From: Bacillota bacterium
GTDB taxonomy: Bacteria; Bacillota; Negativicutes; CTSoil-072
Assembly: GCA_017889545.1 (NCBI GenBank)
Contig: JAGFZV010000015.1
Span: 1 to 64,000 of the forward strand
DNA length: 64,000 bases
Direction of reading: 5' to 3'
The notes under the pieces are model-generated. The model worked only from the letters and a program-made list of their open reading frames with translations. It was not told the origin of the DNA and did no database searches. The position numbers and the translations under genes were made by a program. This document shows positions 9,166-17,181 of the stretch, piece after piece. Position 1 is the stretch's first letter. Each line of letters starts with the position of its first letter.

Positions 9166-10077
9166 TCATTTCTTTACCCACTCTTTAGGCAAAATATATT
9201 CTCCACCAACTGGGCGATCTTCGCCAATATAGCTCATTGCTTCGGCAGGAGTCATAAAATATTGATACTTTTTAAAGATGTTTTTCCCTTCTTCCGATTG
9301 CAAAAAATCAATAAACTGCTGTGCCAATTGCCGGTTTCCCGTGTATTTGGAAATCGCAATAGGAATATAGCCAATCCGCATTGTTTCGGATGGTTTCAGT
9401 TTAATGGTTTCAATTTTTCCCGGATCCCAATACTGGAATACGCTCCATCCAATGACGGCATCCACCGTATTAAAAGATACGGCGGTTGCCGTCTTTTCAC
9501 AACTTTCTGCATAATTGAGCGTATTATTTCGAAAAGCTTGTTTTTCCTCTGGGGTAAAGGTTTTTTCAATAATCTCAACGGTATACAACCCGACACAAAC
9601 ACATTCAGGGTTTGCAATGACCACCTTTATTCCCGGTTTCGTCAAATCTTGCAGTGTTTGAATATTCTTAGGATTTCCTTTTTTTACATTAATGGAATTC
9701 ACCAGGTAGACGATTTTTTGTTCGGTTTCCGGATAGACCACACCATCCCGTTTAGCAATTTCCATAAAGTCAGATGACCCAGGAAAATACAAATCACCTT
9801 TTTTGTCCAATTTCATTTGCGACAATACATATCCAGAGCCGCCGAATACAGTGTCTACTTTAACGCCGGTTTTTTGTTCAAATGCTTTCGCGGCTAATTC
9901 CATCGGCGGTTGGCTAGCCGAACCAGCGAACACCATCAGATGTTTTCCGGTAAGCGTTCCACTACCAGGCATGGCGCTATACGATTTTTGTCCACTAGAA
10001 CATCCACACACTAATAAAAGCGCCGTACTCATCACTACTACAACGATCATCATCCAACATTTTTTTAGCCTGAACAC
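9166..10077 (-). CDS. ModA-like substrate-binding lipoprotein
   Basis: About 303 residues with a lipoprotein signal (hydrophobic stretch ending LLLVCGCSS) and a periplasmic type II binding fold like the molybdate/tungstate protein ModA/WtpA: FAGSASQPPMELAAKAFEQKTG near residue 50, then GGSGYVLSQM. It would deliver an oxyanion or similar ligand to an ABC permease. No permease or ATPase lies next to it, so it is an orphan here and the ligand is open. ATG at 10086 directly follows GGGAG; GTG at 10077, 9 nt downstream, is the likelier start. Confidence 0.8.
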   Translation of the reverse strand: MFRLKKCWMMIVVVVMSTALLLVCGCSSGQKSYSAMPGSGTLTGKHLMVFAGSASQPPMELAAKAFEQKTGVKVDTVFGGSGYVLSQMKLDKKGDLYFPGSSDFMEIAKRDGVVYPETEQKIVYLVNSINVKKGNPKNIQTLQDLTKPGIKVVIANPECVCVGLYTVEIIEKTFTPEEKQAFRNNTLNYAESCEKTATAVSFNTVDAVIGWSVFQYWDPGKIETIKLKPSETMRIGYIPIAISKYTGNRQLAQQFIDFLQSEEGKNIFKKYQYFMTPAEAMSYIGEDRPVGGEYILPKEWVKK

Positions 10078-10355
10078 ATTTCTCATCTCCCTTCAGTATT
10101 ATTATGGATAAAATTCATCATCGCTTTACTGAATAAACCGCTTGCCCGTTCTTAAGGGATAAGTTGTATACAAAATCCTAGACATACGGTTTAATATCAA
10201 ATAAAGGAGTGCTTATCCACAATATCCATACCCTTAAAATGAAACCATTTGGAGATAAGGCTAATAATTTCTTCGTTTATTATAATTAAATTTGAAGGGG
10301 GGTAGATCCCCCATAAATACACTAAAATAATTTTTTGCATATCTAGCAGCCATTG

Positions 10356-10502
10356 CTATTCTGTTGTTTCAGCCAACTGCGTATATAAATGGATTGTTTC
10401 ATATTCCGCAGCAATCATAATTCTAATCGCTCTAATCAATTCCTGTTCAGTAATCTTGCGGTCTTTTACAAGGCCAGAAATGGGATTGCCAAAACTCGAC
10501 AT
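10356..10502 (-). pseudogene. Truncated ferritin-like/rubrerythrin-type gene
   Basis: A 48-codon ORF with a good ribosome site (GGAGGGAG) starts 36 nt after the peroxiredoxin stop on the same strand. The product resembles, from memory of the family, the first helix of ferritin-like proteins: MSSFGNPISGLVKDRKITEQ near the start, then EYETIHLYTQLAE with its EYE..H.Y metal-site pattern. It stops with TAG where the family normally continues through three more helices. No continuation is seen downstream. It is either a decayed gene or a residual short peptide. Confidence 0.6.
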
Positions 10503-10538
10503 AATATCTCCCTCCTTAGTTTTACAAATAATATGCGG

Positions 10539-11216
10539 TTATTTTTTTTCCCTTTTAAAACACATAAACCAGTCTAGACAATATGTATCATCACTTGTGC
10601 TTTCCATTCTCTCTTTTGCAGTACCACAAGAGCCTGCAGTGGGCACTATGCAGTCATCTCCTGGCTTCCAGTTGGCCGGCGTTGCAACTCCGTCTTTATC
10701 GGCTTTTTGCAATGCAAGGATGATACGCTTAATTTCATCAAAATTTCTACCGGTTGAAAGGGGATAATAGAGAATAGTACGTATCTTTCCAGCAGGATCA
10801 ATAATAAAAACAGCCCTTACTGCCTGGGTATTAGATTGTCCCGGCTGGATCATTCCGTACTTATTAGCCACTTCCATGCGAATATCCTCAATAAGCGGAA
10901 ATTTTACCTCAACTTGCTTCATACCTTTCCATTCCAGCTCTTGGATTTTCCTAAGCCATGCAATATGAGCATAAAGAGAATCAACAGATAATCCAACCAA
11001 CTCTGTGTTCATGGCTTTGAATTCTTCTGCCATTGTAGCAAAAGTCATAAATTCAGTAGTGCATACAGGTGTAAAATCTGCCGGATGTGAAAAAAGAATA
11101 ACCCATTTTCCATTGTAGTCTTCCGGGAAGTTAATTTCTCCTTGTGTGGTTATGGCCTTAAAAGATGGAGCTTTGTCACCAATCAAAGGCATTCTGCTTA
11201 CGTTCATTTCTTCCAT
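10539..11216 (-). CDS. Peroxiredoxin (Prx6/AhpC-TSA type)
   Basis: A 225-residue thiol peroxidase with the peroxidatic motif PADFTPVCTTE near residue 50 and the C-terminal extension typical of the Prx6-like group. Extra Cys residues near the C-terminus (DDCIVPTAGSC and YCLDWFMC) could act as resolving thiols. It reduces hydrogen peroxide or organic peroxides in the cytoplasm. A strong ribosome site (GGAGGAGGG) precedes the ATG. Two identical palindrome-containing sites lie upstream and probably regulate it. Confidence 0.92.
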   Translation of the reverse strand: MEEMNVSRMPLIGDKAPSFKAITTQGEINFPEDYNGKWVILFSHPADFTPVCTTEFMTFATMAEEFKAMNTELVGLSVDSLYAHIAWLRKIQELEWKGMKQVEVKFPLIEDIRMEVANKYGMIQPGQSNTQAVRAVFIIDPAGKIRTILYYPLSTGRNFDEIKRIILALQKADKDGVATPANWKPGDDCIVPTAGSCGTAKERMESTSDDTYCLDWFMCFKREKK

Positions 11217-11351
11217 TCTTCATCCCTCCTCCATTTTTCTCTTATCTCTTTATTTTCAGCTTTCAGTAACTTTTTTAGCAAATAATCTTCCAATTTCTCT
11301 CCAACAACCATAATTTAATCTTAATCATTCATCTTTAATATCATCATATAA

Positions 11352-11405
11352 TTTCAGACATATGTCATTTATAATTTAATTATATACCGTTTCAGACATA
11401 TGTCA
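11352..11405. promoter_or_regulatory. Twin operator upstream of the peroxiredoxin gene
   Basis: The 16-mer TTTCAGACATATGTCA occurs at 11352-11367 and again at 11390-11405, 38 bp apart. Each holds the palindrome GACATATGTC. They lie in the divergent region 11217-11627, about 135-190 bp upstream of the peroxiredoxin start, and look like paired sites for one regulator. The regulator is not identifiable. Confidence 0.6.
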
Positions 11406-11543
11406 AAAATAATTTTTATACGAATTCAGCAAAACGAGCAATTTATTTGCCTTGTTTTTCCATAGTACACATAGTTTAAACTAATTGTAAAAATTAATTT
11501 GATCGGCTCTCAGGAGAGTCATGTAAAGGGAAAAATATAAGGC

Positions 11544-11604
11544 GTTACAATATTAGCGAATATTTAGATATTTCTTGCTATAAATTGTAACCGCATAGTA
11601 TAAT
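11544..11604 (+). promoter_or_regulatory. Promoter with inverted repeat for the NifX-like gene
   Basis: TTGCTA (11575-11580), an 18-nt spacer and TATAAT (11599-11604) form a good promoter. Inverted arms GTTACAAT (11544-11551) and ATTGTAAC (11584-11591) flank the -35 and enter the spacer, so a regulator bound there could block transcription. Confidence 0.55.
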
Positions 11605-11627
11605 GAAATCAAAAAGGAGGGAGAAAA

Positions 11628-11990
11628 ATGAAGATCGCAGTATCTTGCAAGGGAACCACACCAGAGGCTACAGTAGATCAACATTTCGGAAGATCTGTTC
11701 ACTTTCTATTGTATGATACAGACAGTGGTATTTGGGAATACCGTTCCAAAGATCGAGAAAACAGCTCCCTTAAAACAGCAGTAATTAAAGAGGCGCGGTT
11801 TGTCCAGCAATTAGGCGCATCCATTATAATTTCCGGCCATGTAGGTTTAAAAGGATGCAGAGAACTCCATAAAGAAAACATTCGCTACTATACAACCCCT
11901 GACCAAAGCGCGCTAAATGCCGTTGAAGCCTTTTCAAGAGGCGAACTAGCGGAGATACCTCCTTTTGACTTGGAGGAAAAATGGAAGTAA
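11628..11990 (+). CDS. NifX/NifB-type cofactor-binding domain protein
   Basis: A 120-residue protein of the dinitrogenase iron-molybdenum cofactor-binding family (NifX, NafY, orange-protein fold). It starts MKIAVSCKGTTPEATVDQHF and contains the ASIIISGHVGLKG loop common in this family. AAGGAGGG precedes the ATG. Members bind Fe-S or Fe-Mo type clusters. It lies beside, and convergent with, the operon encoding an Mrp-NifX fusion and MinD-ferredoxin ATPases, so a role in metal-cluster handling is likely rather than nitrogen fixation as such. Confidence 0.85.
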   Translation: MKIAVSCKGTTPEATVDQHFGRSVHFLLYDTDSGIWEYRSKDRENSSLKTAVIKEARFVQQLGASIIISGHVGLKGCRELHKENIRYYTTPDQSALNAVEAFSRGELAEIPPFDLEEKWK

Positions 11991-12016
11991 TTAATAATAC
12001 TATAACGGTTAAAGAA

Positions 12017-12057
12017 AAATCGCTCGCTTAAAATTTTTCGTTTTAGGCGGGCGATTT
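12017..12057. terminator. Bidirectional terminator
   Basis: A 17-bp stem (left arm AAATCGCTCGCTTAAAA, one wobble) with a 7-nt loop sits between the NifX-like gene (+) and the Mrp-fusion gene (-). A/T-rich flanks on both sides fit termination in both directions. Confidence 0.75.
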
Positions 12058-12087
12058 CTATTGTGTTTTTATAAGGCCTTTTCTATC

Positions 12088-13296
12088 TTAATGGCTGCCG
12101 CACGCATGTCCTTCATGATCGTGATCGCAAGAATTTCCTACATTAACCATTTCTCCACGCACATAAAGTGCAACAAGATTTTCCGGAGTGTCTATGGGAG
12201 CGCCACAAGTTACTTTTATACCGCGTGTCATGAAAATCGACTGCGCAGCCTCGCCCATACCTCCAACAACGATATCCGTGCAACCCTGATCCGCTACCCA
12301 ATTAGGGATTACGCCAGGCGCATGCGGGGGAGGAGTCAACATTTCCTGGTTTGTAATTTTACCATCCTTTACAGTCATTATCGCGAACTGTTCGCAATGG
12401 CCAAAATGAGCACAAAGTTTTCCTGATACCAACGGAATAGCAATTTTCATAATCGAACCATCCTTTATCTGTTTTTTGGGCAATTCCTGAACTAATCGAT
12501 CAACAATCTCCTGCATAGTTTCTTTTGTACGACTTGTTAAACTGTCAATCCCTTGACCGGCATCACCAGCAATAACCACTGCAGGATCGATCGGCAACCG
12601 GCCCAAGAAAGGAATATTAGCATCAGCAGCGGTTTTTTCTCCACCACCACTTTTGAAGATCTCATGCGTGACGCCACAAGACGGACAAACAAAGCCACTC
12701 ATATTTTCTATAATACCCAAAACCGGCATATTCACTGCCTGGCAAAATTGAATGGATTTACGCACATCTGCCAAAGCAATTTCTTGAGGCGTAGTAACAA
12801 TGACCGCACGACAACCTGTCACGGTCTGAGCCACTGTCAGCGGTTCATCTCCAGTTCCAGGCGGACTATCAATAATCAGAAAATCCAAAGGTCCCCAATT
12901 CACATCTGCTAAAAACTGTCTTATAATGCCAATTTTTACCGGGCCTCGCCAAATAAGCGGCGAATCTGGGTGGTCAAGTAATCCTTGAATAGATAAGACC
13001 TTTAAATTTTCCGTGTAAAAATAAGGCTGAATCTGGTCCCCGGTGGTAATAAGTTTGAGACCGGTAAGACCGAAGAGACCGGAAATACTCGGACCATGAA
13101 CATCCACATCAAGCAGGCCGACTTTGTATCCTTGATTACTTAAAAACACAGCTAAATTTGCAGCTACTGTACTTTTCCCAACGCCGCCCTTACCGCTCAT
13201 TACAACAATCTTATGGTCAACTTTTTGCAAAAGCTGATTAATTTTTTGGCTTTGTTCATCAAACTGCGGATCATTTACTTTCTCACTACAAGACAT
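12088..13296 (-). CDS. Mrp/NBP35 P-loop ATPase fused to a NifX-like domain (MrpORP type)
   Basis: A 402-residue fusion. Residues about 25-275 form an Mrp/ApbC ATPase with the deviant Walker A MSGKGGVGKST and the CxxC pair in GFVCPSCG that bridges a 4Fe-4S cluster between subunits. Residues about 287-390 form a NifX-like cofactor domain (MKIAIPLVSGKLCAHFGHCE). The tail is His/Cys rich (CDHDHEGHACGSH). This layout matches MrpORP of sulfate reducers, part of the orange-protein complex. It is the last gene of the DUF5320/MinD/MinD/NifX/Mrp operon. Confidence 0.9.
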   Translation of the reverse strand: MSCSEKVNDPQFDEQSQKINQLLQKVDHKIVVMSGKGGVGKSTVAANLAVFLSNQGYKVGLLDVDVHGPSISGLFGLTGLKLITTGDQIQPYFYTENLKVLSIQGLLDHPDSPLIWRGPVKIGIIRQFLADVNWGPLDFLIIDSPPGTGDEPLTVAQTVTGCRAVIVTTPQEIALADVRKSIQFCQAVNMPVLGIIENMSGFVCPSCGVTHEIFKSGGGEKTAADANIPFLGRLPIDPAVVIAGDAGQGIDSLTSRTKETMQEIVDRLVQELPKKQIKDGSIMKIAIPLVSGKLCAHFGHCEQFAIMTVKDGKITNQEMLTPPPHAPGVIPNWVADQGCTDIVVGGMGEAAQSIFMTRGIKVTCGAPIDTPENLVALYVRGEMVNVGNSCDHDHEGHACGSH

Positions 13297-13334
13297 TCAG
13301 AAATCCATCTCCTTTATTTCTAAAAAAATTTACA

Positions 13335-13703
13335 TCATTTCCCAACACCAATACCACTGGGAATATCAATGCTTTTGAGTTCACCAGCCAACATGGCTTT
13401 CAGTACTTCTTCCACAGTTCCATTGCTATCACCAAATGAAAACATGGAAATTTTTTCTGCAGCTAAAACTTTAAACGCCTTTGGTCCGACATGACCGGTA
13501 ACAAGAATACCGGCACCAGATTTCGCTAATGTTTGTCCTGCCTGGATACCTGCCCCGTGTGCCGCTTCTACGTTTTGCGTGTTAGGGATAGCTTTCCAAC
13601 TTTCTTTTTCTGTGTCATACAGCATGAAATAATCAGCCCGCCCAAACCGGGAATCAACTTCTGCATGGCAATCATCACCATGCGCCGTAATGGCAATTTT
13701 CAT
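13335..13703 (-). CDS. NifX/orange-protein-like cofactor-binding protein
   Basis: A 122-residue NifX-like single-domain protein (MKIAITAHGDDCHAEVDSRF at the start, GAGILVTGHVGPKA in the middle). The start at 13703 has AGGAG 7 nt upstream. It lies between the second MinD-ferredoxin ATPase and the Mrp fusion and is probably the cofactor-carrying partner of these ATPases, as ORP is in sulfate reducers. Confidence 0.88.
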   Translation of the reverse strand: MKIAITAHGDDCHAEVDSRFGRADYFMLYDTEKESWKAIPNTQNVEAAHGAGIQAGQTLAKSGAGILVTGHVGPKAFKVLAAEKISMFSFGDSNGTVEEVLKAMLAGELKSIDIPSGIGVGK

Positions 13704-13722
13704 CGTTTTCTCCTCATTTCCC

Positions 13723-14646
13723 TCAGTTTTTACTAAAAAATTTAAATTTTTGAAAAAAACTAATCTCATTACGCTCCAAAGGAACACCTAACATTTTTGC
13801 AATATTGTGCCAAAGTTCTGCTATTTGTTCCTTAACATCTTGGTTATCCGGGATTTCCATCACCGTTGTTCCGGCTTTGATTGCACTTCGGAACACTTCA
13901 CTATAAGGGATCTGGCCTACAACCGGAATATTTTTGCTATTGCACCAAGTGATAATCTGTCTGGTATTTTCCGGATGCAGCGTACTTTTATTAATACATA
14001 CTGCGGTTGATAAATTGAAACATGATGTCAATTCCACCAACCGCTTCAAATCATGGATACTCGACAACGACGGTTCGACAACAGCAAGCGCCAAACTTGT
14101 TCCCGATAAGGCTGCAATGGCCGGACAGCCAATTCCAGGCGGACCATCGATAAGAACGAGCGGCAAATGATCGGCCTGCGCTATTTTTTTCGCCGTTTGT
14201 CGCACCTGGCTGACCAATTTGCCGGAGTTCTCAATCGCCAGCCCAAGTTCAGCATGGATTAAGCGGCCAAATCGGGTATCTGACACGAACCAGTTTCCGG
14301 CATGCTTATCTTTCATGGAGATCGCATGTTCTGGGCAATGAAAAGCACATACGCCACAACCTTCACAATCCAACGGGGAAGTAATCACACCTGCACTTAT
14401 TGCGGAAAACCGGCATAATTCGCTGCATTTTCCACAACGAGTGCAGACCTGTTCATCAATCGACGGTTCAAAGCCGGCTTGGAAATCATGACATTCCCGA
14501 ACCACAGCACCGCTGATCAAATGGAAGTTTGCAGCATCAACGTCACAATCTACCAGGACTTTCTGAGGCGCTAAAAAAGCGAGTGCAGCACTGATACTTG
14601 TTTTACCTGTTCCGCCTTTGCCACTGACAATAACAAGTTCCTTCAT
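13723..14646 (-). CDS. MinD-like ATPase with 2[4Fe-4S] ferredoxin insert (2)
   Basis: A 307-residue P-loop ATPase: Walker A SGKGGTGKTS near residue 8, a ferredoxin insert at about 60-115 with two CxxCxxCxxxC clusters (CTRCGKCSELC and CEGCGVCAFHC), then LIDGPPGIGCP. Proteins of this kind travel as pairs next to NifX/ORP genes and are thought to load or transfer metal clusters using ATP. Its start overlaps the stop of the preceding paralog by ATGA, so equal synthesis and a heterodimer are plausible. Confidence 0.9.
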   Translation of the reverse strand: MKELVIVSGKGGTGKTSISAALAFLAPQKVLVDCDVDAANFHLISGAVVRECHDFQAGFEPSIDEQVCTRCGKCSELCRFSAISAGVITSPLDCEGCGVCAFHCPEHAISMKDKHAGNWFVSDTRFGRLIHAELGLAIENSGKLVSQVRQTAKKIAQADHLPLVLIDGPPGIGCPAIAALSGTSLALAVVEPSLSSIHDLKRLVELTSCFNLSTAVCINKSTLHPENTRQIITWCNSKNIPVVGQIPYSEVFRSAIKAGTTVMEIPDNQDVKEQIAELWHNIAKMLGVPLERNEISFFQKFKFFSKN

Positions 14647-15494
14647 CCTTTCCCGCCCCTTTCCGAATCAATTTGGCGCCAAATATCGGCAGCAACAGAC
14701 CGAAATTCATCAGGAATTATTCCGGAAGCATATTGCCGGGCAAAGGAAATGCTATGAGGAATTTTCGCCAATACAGGAACGTTGCGACTGTCACATAAAG
14801 ACTGAATACTTTCATCAGAAAGGTCACCATCGCTTTTATTGATTACAACGCCTGTAGATATTTTCAGCAGGCTGGTGATATTCATCGCCAATTCCAAATC
14901 ATGACGGCCAAAAGAATTTGGTTCTGTCACTAACAAACAATAATCACTGTTTTTAATTGCTGTTACCATGGAGCAGGAAGTCCCCGGCGGACAATCAAGT
15001 AAAGCTTCTCCGGAAAGTCCGGCAACTTCTTTTTTCATTATTTTAATCAACGGTACCGCACTGGGGGTACCGATATTCAGCGTTCCATTAAGTAAGCGAA
15101 CATCACTAAGCGTTGAAGCCATTCCTGTATTAACAACGCCAATCGGTTTTTCCACTTCGCTGATCGCACCCTGCTGGCAGGCGAGAAGGCAACCGCCACA
15201 ACTATGACACAGCTCATCAAAGAACAATGCGGATTTGCCGGCAATCGCAATGGCATTAAAAAGGCACACCGCAGAGCAAGCGCCGCATCCATTGCACAAA
15301 TCCTGATGAACGTGGGGAATCATAACTGAGATCTCCCTGCCGGAATCTTGCCATTTTGGTTGCAAGAACAAGTGGCAATTCGGCTCTTCCACATCGCAAT
15401 CAACCAAAGTAATATTCTGTCGTGTCGCAGCGAGCAGCAAAGCTAGAGTAGTTTTACCCGTTCCCCCTTTGCCGCTGGCAATACTGATAATCAC
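14643..15494 (-). CDS. MinD-like ATPase with 2[4Fe-4S] ferredoxin insert (1)
   Basis: A 283-residue paralog of the next gene: Walker A ASGKGGTGKTT, a two-cluster ferredoxin insert at about 60-105 (CNGCGACSAVC and CHSCGGCLLAC), and LLDCPPGTSCSM. AAGGAGGAA precedes the ATG. With its overlapping neighbour it forms the ATPase pair of an orange-protein-like cluster-handling system. Confidence 0.9.
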   Translation of the reverse strand: MIISIASGKGGTGKTTLALLLAATRQNITLVDCDVEEPNCHLFLQPKWQDSGREISVMIPHVHQDLCNGCGACSAVCLFNAIAIAGKSALFFDELCHSCGGCLLACQQGAISEVEKPIGVVNTGMASTLSDVRLLNGTLNIGTPSAVPLIKIMKKEVAGLSGEALLDCPPGTSCSMVTAIKNSDYCLLVTEPNSFGRHDLELAMNITSLLKISTGVVINKSDGDLSDESIQSLCDSRNVPVLAKIPHSISFARQYASGIIPDEFRSVAADIWRQIDSERGGKG

Positions 15495-15527
15495 AGAATT
15501 TCCTCCTTTTAGATAGACAAATTGACT

Positions 15528-15594
15528 GGTTCTTTGTTATAGAAGCAAACGGAAACGGCAAATTGGCAACCTCTAACTTCTACAACAAAGAACC
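15528..15594 (-). other. Large intercistronic hairpin
   Basis: An 18-bp stem (15528-15545 with 15577-15594) closes a 31-nt loop between the DUF5320 gene and the first MinD-like gene. The single irregular pair is a G-U wobble on the minus-strand transcript, so the RNA of this operon is the better folder. No T-run follows. It may stabilise or process the mRNA and set the ratio of the small protein to the ATPases. Confidence 0.55.
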
Positions 15595-15607
15595 ATTTTC
15601 ATGGTGG

Positions 15608-15841
15608 CTATTCGGTTACACGGTTTTTTTTCGCTAAGTTGCGCAGATTAGCAGCCTGTTCTTCTAAACGTTTGGCTTGTATTTCCAATGTCTCTGCCGT
15701 TGGAACGGTGTTATCGGCAAAACCGAAACCGCCCCGCATTCCGCGACCGCCTCCAGCACCAAATCCCATCCCTTGACAACCGCCACGGCCGCGGCCAATC
15801 GCCCCAGTACCCCAAGGTCCTGTTCCATCTCCTCTTGGCAT
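15608..15841 (-). CDS. DUF5320 small Gly/Arg-rich protein
   Basis: A 77-residue protein starting MPRGDGTGPWGTGAIGRGRG, the hallmark of DUF5320, then a Gly/Met-rich stretch and a C-terminal helix (about 45-75). The start at 15841 has AAGGGAAG 8 nt upstream; the in-frame GTG at 15850 overlaps that site and is unlikely. The family has no established function but commonly sits next to NifX and MinD-ferredoxin genes. It is the first gene of the operon and has palindromic operators upstream. Confidence 0.85.
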   Translation of the reverse strand: MPRGDGTGPWGTGAIGRGRGGCQGMGFGAGGGRGMRGGFGFADNTVPTAETLEIQAKRLEEQAANLRNLAKKNRVTE

Positions 15842-15865
15842 AGAAAACACTTCCCTTCATTGTTT

Positions 15866-15884
15866 CGCAATATATTTCATAATT
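15866..15884. promoter_or_regulatory. Operator half-copy upstream of DUF5320
   Basis: CGCAATATATTTCATAATT is a diverged copy of the palindrome at 15945-15968, lying 25 bp upstream of the DUF5320 start. Confidence 0.45.
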
Positions 15885-15944
15885 TAGCAAAAAAATTTTG
15901 TTCCCATAAAATCACTTCATTTATTTGTATCACAAAAAACATTT

Positions 15945-15968
15945 AATTACGAAATATATTTCATAATT
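15945..15968. promoter_or_regulatory. Near-perfect palindromic operator
   Basis: A 24-bp palindrome with arms AATTACGAAATA and TATTTCATAATT (one mismatched pair) lies about 105 bp upstream of the DUF5320/MinD operon. A related copy lies at 17086-17107 upstream of the IscU-like gene, so the two operons probably share one regulator. Confidence 0.6.
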
Positions 15969-16040
15969 AAAAAATACACCTTTTCTGCTTCCTTGTCAAC
16001 AAGTTTTTTTATTGTGATTACTATGAATGGCATATTTTTA

Positions 16041-16631
16041 CTATTTTTCGTCTGTTAACCCAAGACGCTTATTGCGCCAATAACCTGCATACACTGCTCC
16101 TAACGGATTATGAGCAAGCAAGCGATCCTTGGCCACAAGTGTTGAAACCGGGGCAACAGAATGACGATTAAAAATCATATCGTGACCTACACACAGGCCA
16201 ACGGCAAAATTCAATTCGGTTTTGGCATCGTTCAGGACTTTCGCCTGCACGGCCGGGTTGCACATCGCTTCAAACTGATCGGCTTCAATTTGTTCCAAAT
16301 TAAAATGGTGTTTATCGAGACCACAAACTTTGCAGCATACGGAATGTACTGTGAAAAATTTTTGGAAATACTGCACGATATACTGTGCTTCCTGGGCCAA
16401 TCCAAGGCAAAAGGCAACACCAACCGTCGTACAGCCCATTTCCTGGGCAAATTTTGCACTTTCTTCCAAACGCGAAAGCTGCATATAATAGCGGCCCTCA
16501 ATTTTGGCCGCCACTGTCATTAACTGTCGGTCAATTTCATCATACTCAGCTTCAATTTGATCATTCTGCAGCCCAGGACAATTCTGCCCCTTATAACATT
16601 TCTTGTTTTTACATAATGCACATTGCATCAT
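16041..16631 (-). CDS. DUF1847 Cys-rich metal-binding-like protein
   Basis: A 196-residue DUF1847 protein. The N-terminus has CALCKNKKCYKGQNCPG, and further Cys lie at SVCCKVCGLDKHH (about residue 100), MCNP and GLCVGHD. The pattern suggests metal or cluster binding, but no activity is established. It follows the IscU-like scaffold gene by 35 nt on the same strand, which hints at a link with Fe-S or sulfur chemistry. Confidence 0.85.
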   Translation of the reverse strand: MMQCALCKNKKCYKGQNCPGLQNDQIEAEYDEIDRQLMTVAAKIEGRYYMQLSRLEESAKFAQEMGCTTVGVAFCLGLAQEAQYIVQYFQKFFTVHSVCCKVCGLDKHHFNLEQIEADQFEAMCNPAVQAKVLNDAKTELNFAVGLCVGHDMIFNRHSVAPVSTLVAKDRLLAHNPLGAVYAGYWRNKRLGLTDEK

Positions 16632-16666
16632 ATCATCTCCCCCGAAATAATTTATCCCTGTTTTTC

Positions 16667-17041
16667 TTACCGGGTCTCCTGTTTGGCAAAATAATTTTCA
16701 ATCGCCTTACGTAAAGCAGCTACACCCAAATTGGAACAATGCTGTTTTGCCTCCGGAAGGCCTTCCAAGGCATCAACAACATCCTGCTCCATAATCCGCA
16801 ACGCGTCTTCAATACTTTTCTCCTTTGCCAAAACCGTAGTCATACTGCCGCATGCAACAGCAGCCGCACAGCCAAAAATCAAAAAACTAATTTCTTCAAT
16901 ACAATCTTTATGAACTTTAATAAACATCTGGCAATAATCTCCGCAGTCAGGGTCTCCAATTTCTCCTATGCCATTTGCCTGGGGCATAGTACCGACGTTG
17001 TACGGTGACATAAAATGCTCTATCACTTTATCGGAATACAT
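16667..17041 (-). CDS. IscU/NifU-type Fe-S cluster scaffold
   Basis: A 124-residue scaffold protein with three Cys positions of the family: GDPDCGD near residue 33, CAAAVACGS near 60, and KQHCSNLG near 104. It would assemble Fe-S clusters from cysteine-derived sulfur and iron. The N-terminal motif YSDKVIEHFMSPYNVG is typical. It leads a two-gene operon with DUF1847 and has a copy of the palindromic operator 45 bp upstream. Confidence 0.9.
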   Translation of the reverse strand: MYSDKVIEHFMSPYNVGTMPQANGIGEIGDPDCGDYCQMFIKVHKDCIEEISFLIFGCAAAVACGSMTTVLAKEKSIEDALRIMEQDVVDALEGLPEAKQHCSNLGVAALRKAIENYFAKQETR

Positions 17042-17085
17042 ATTTCCCTCCCGTCCATTCCTTCCATCTCTTTTCGCCGCAGCTA

Positions 17086-17107
17086 TATGGAATATATTTC
17101 GTAATTA
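17086..17107. promoter_or_regulatory. Operator copy upstream of the IscU-like gene
   Basis: ATATGGAATATATTTCGTAATT matches the palindrome at 15945-15968. Both are followed by AAAATACAC, so the similarity extends beyond the palindrome. Confidence 0.55.
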
Positions 17108-17181
17108 AAATACACTTTTTTTATTTTTCTGTCAATAGATATTTCGATAATTCAAAATTTCTATTCCTCCTAATCGACCAT

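Noticed and set aside
11628-17041. A nitrogenase (nif) cluster
   Set aside because: NifX-like and scaffold genes are present, but no nifH, nifD, nifK, nifE, nifN or nifB is seen; the orange-protein/Fe-S explanation fits better.
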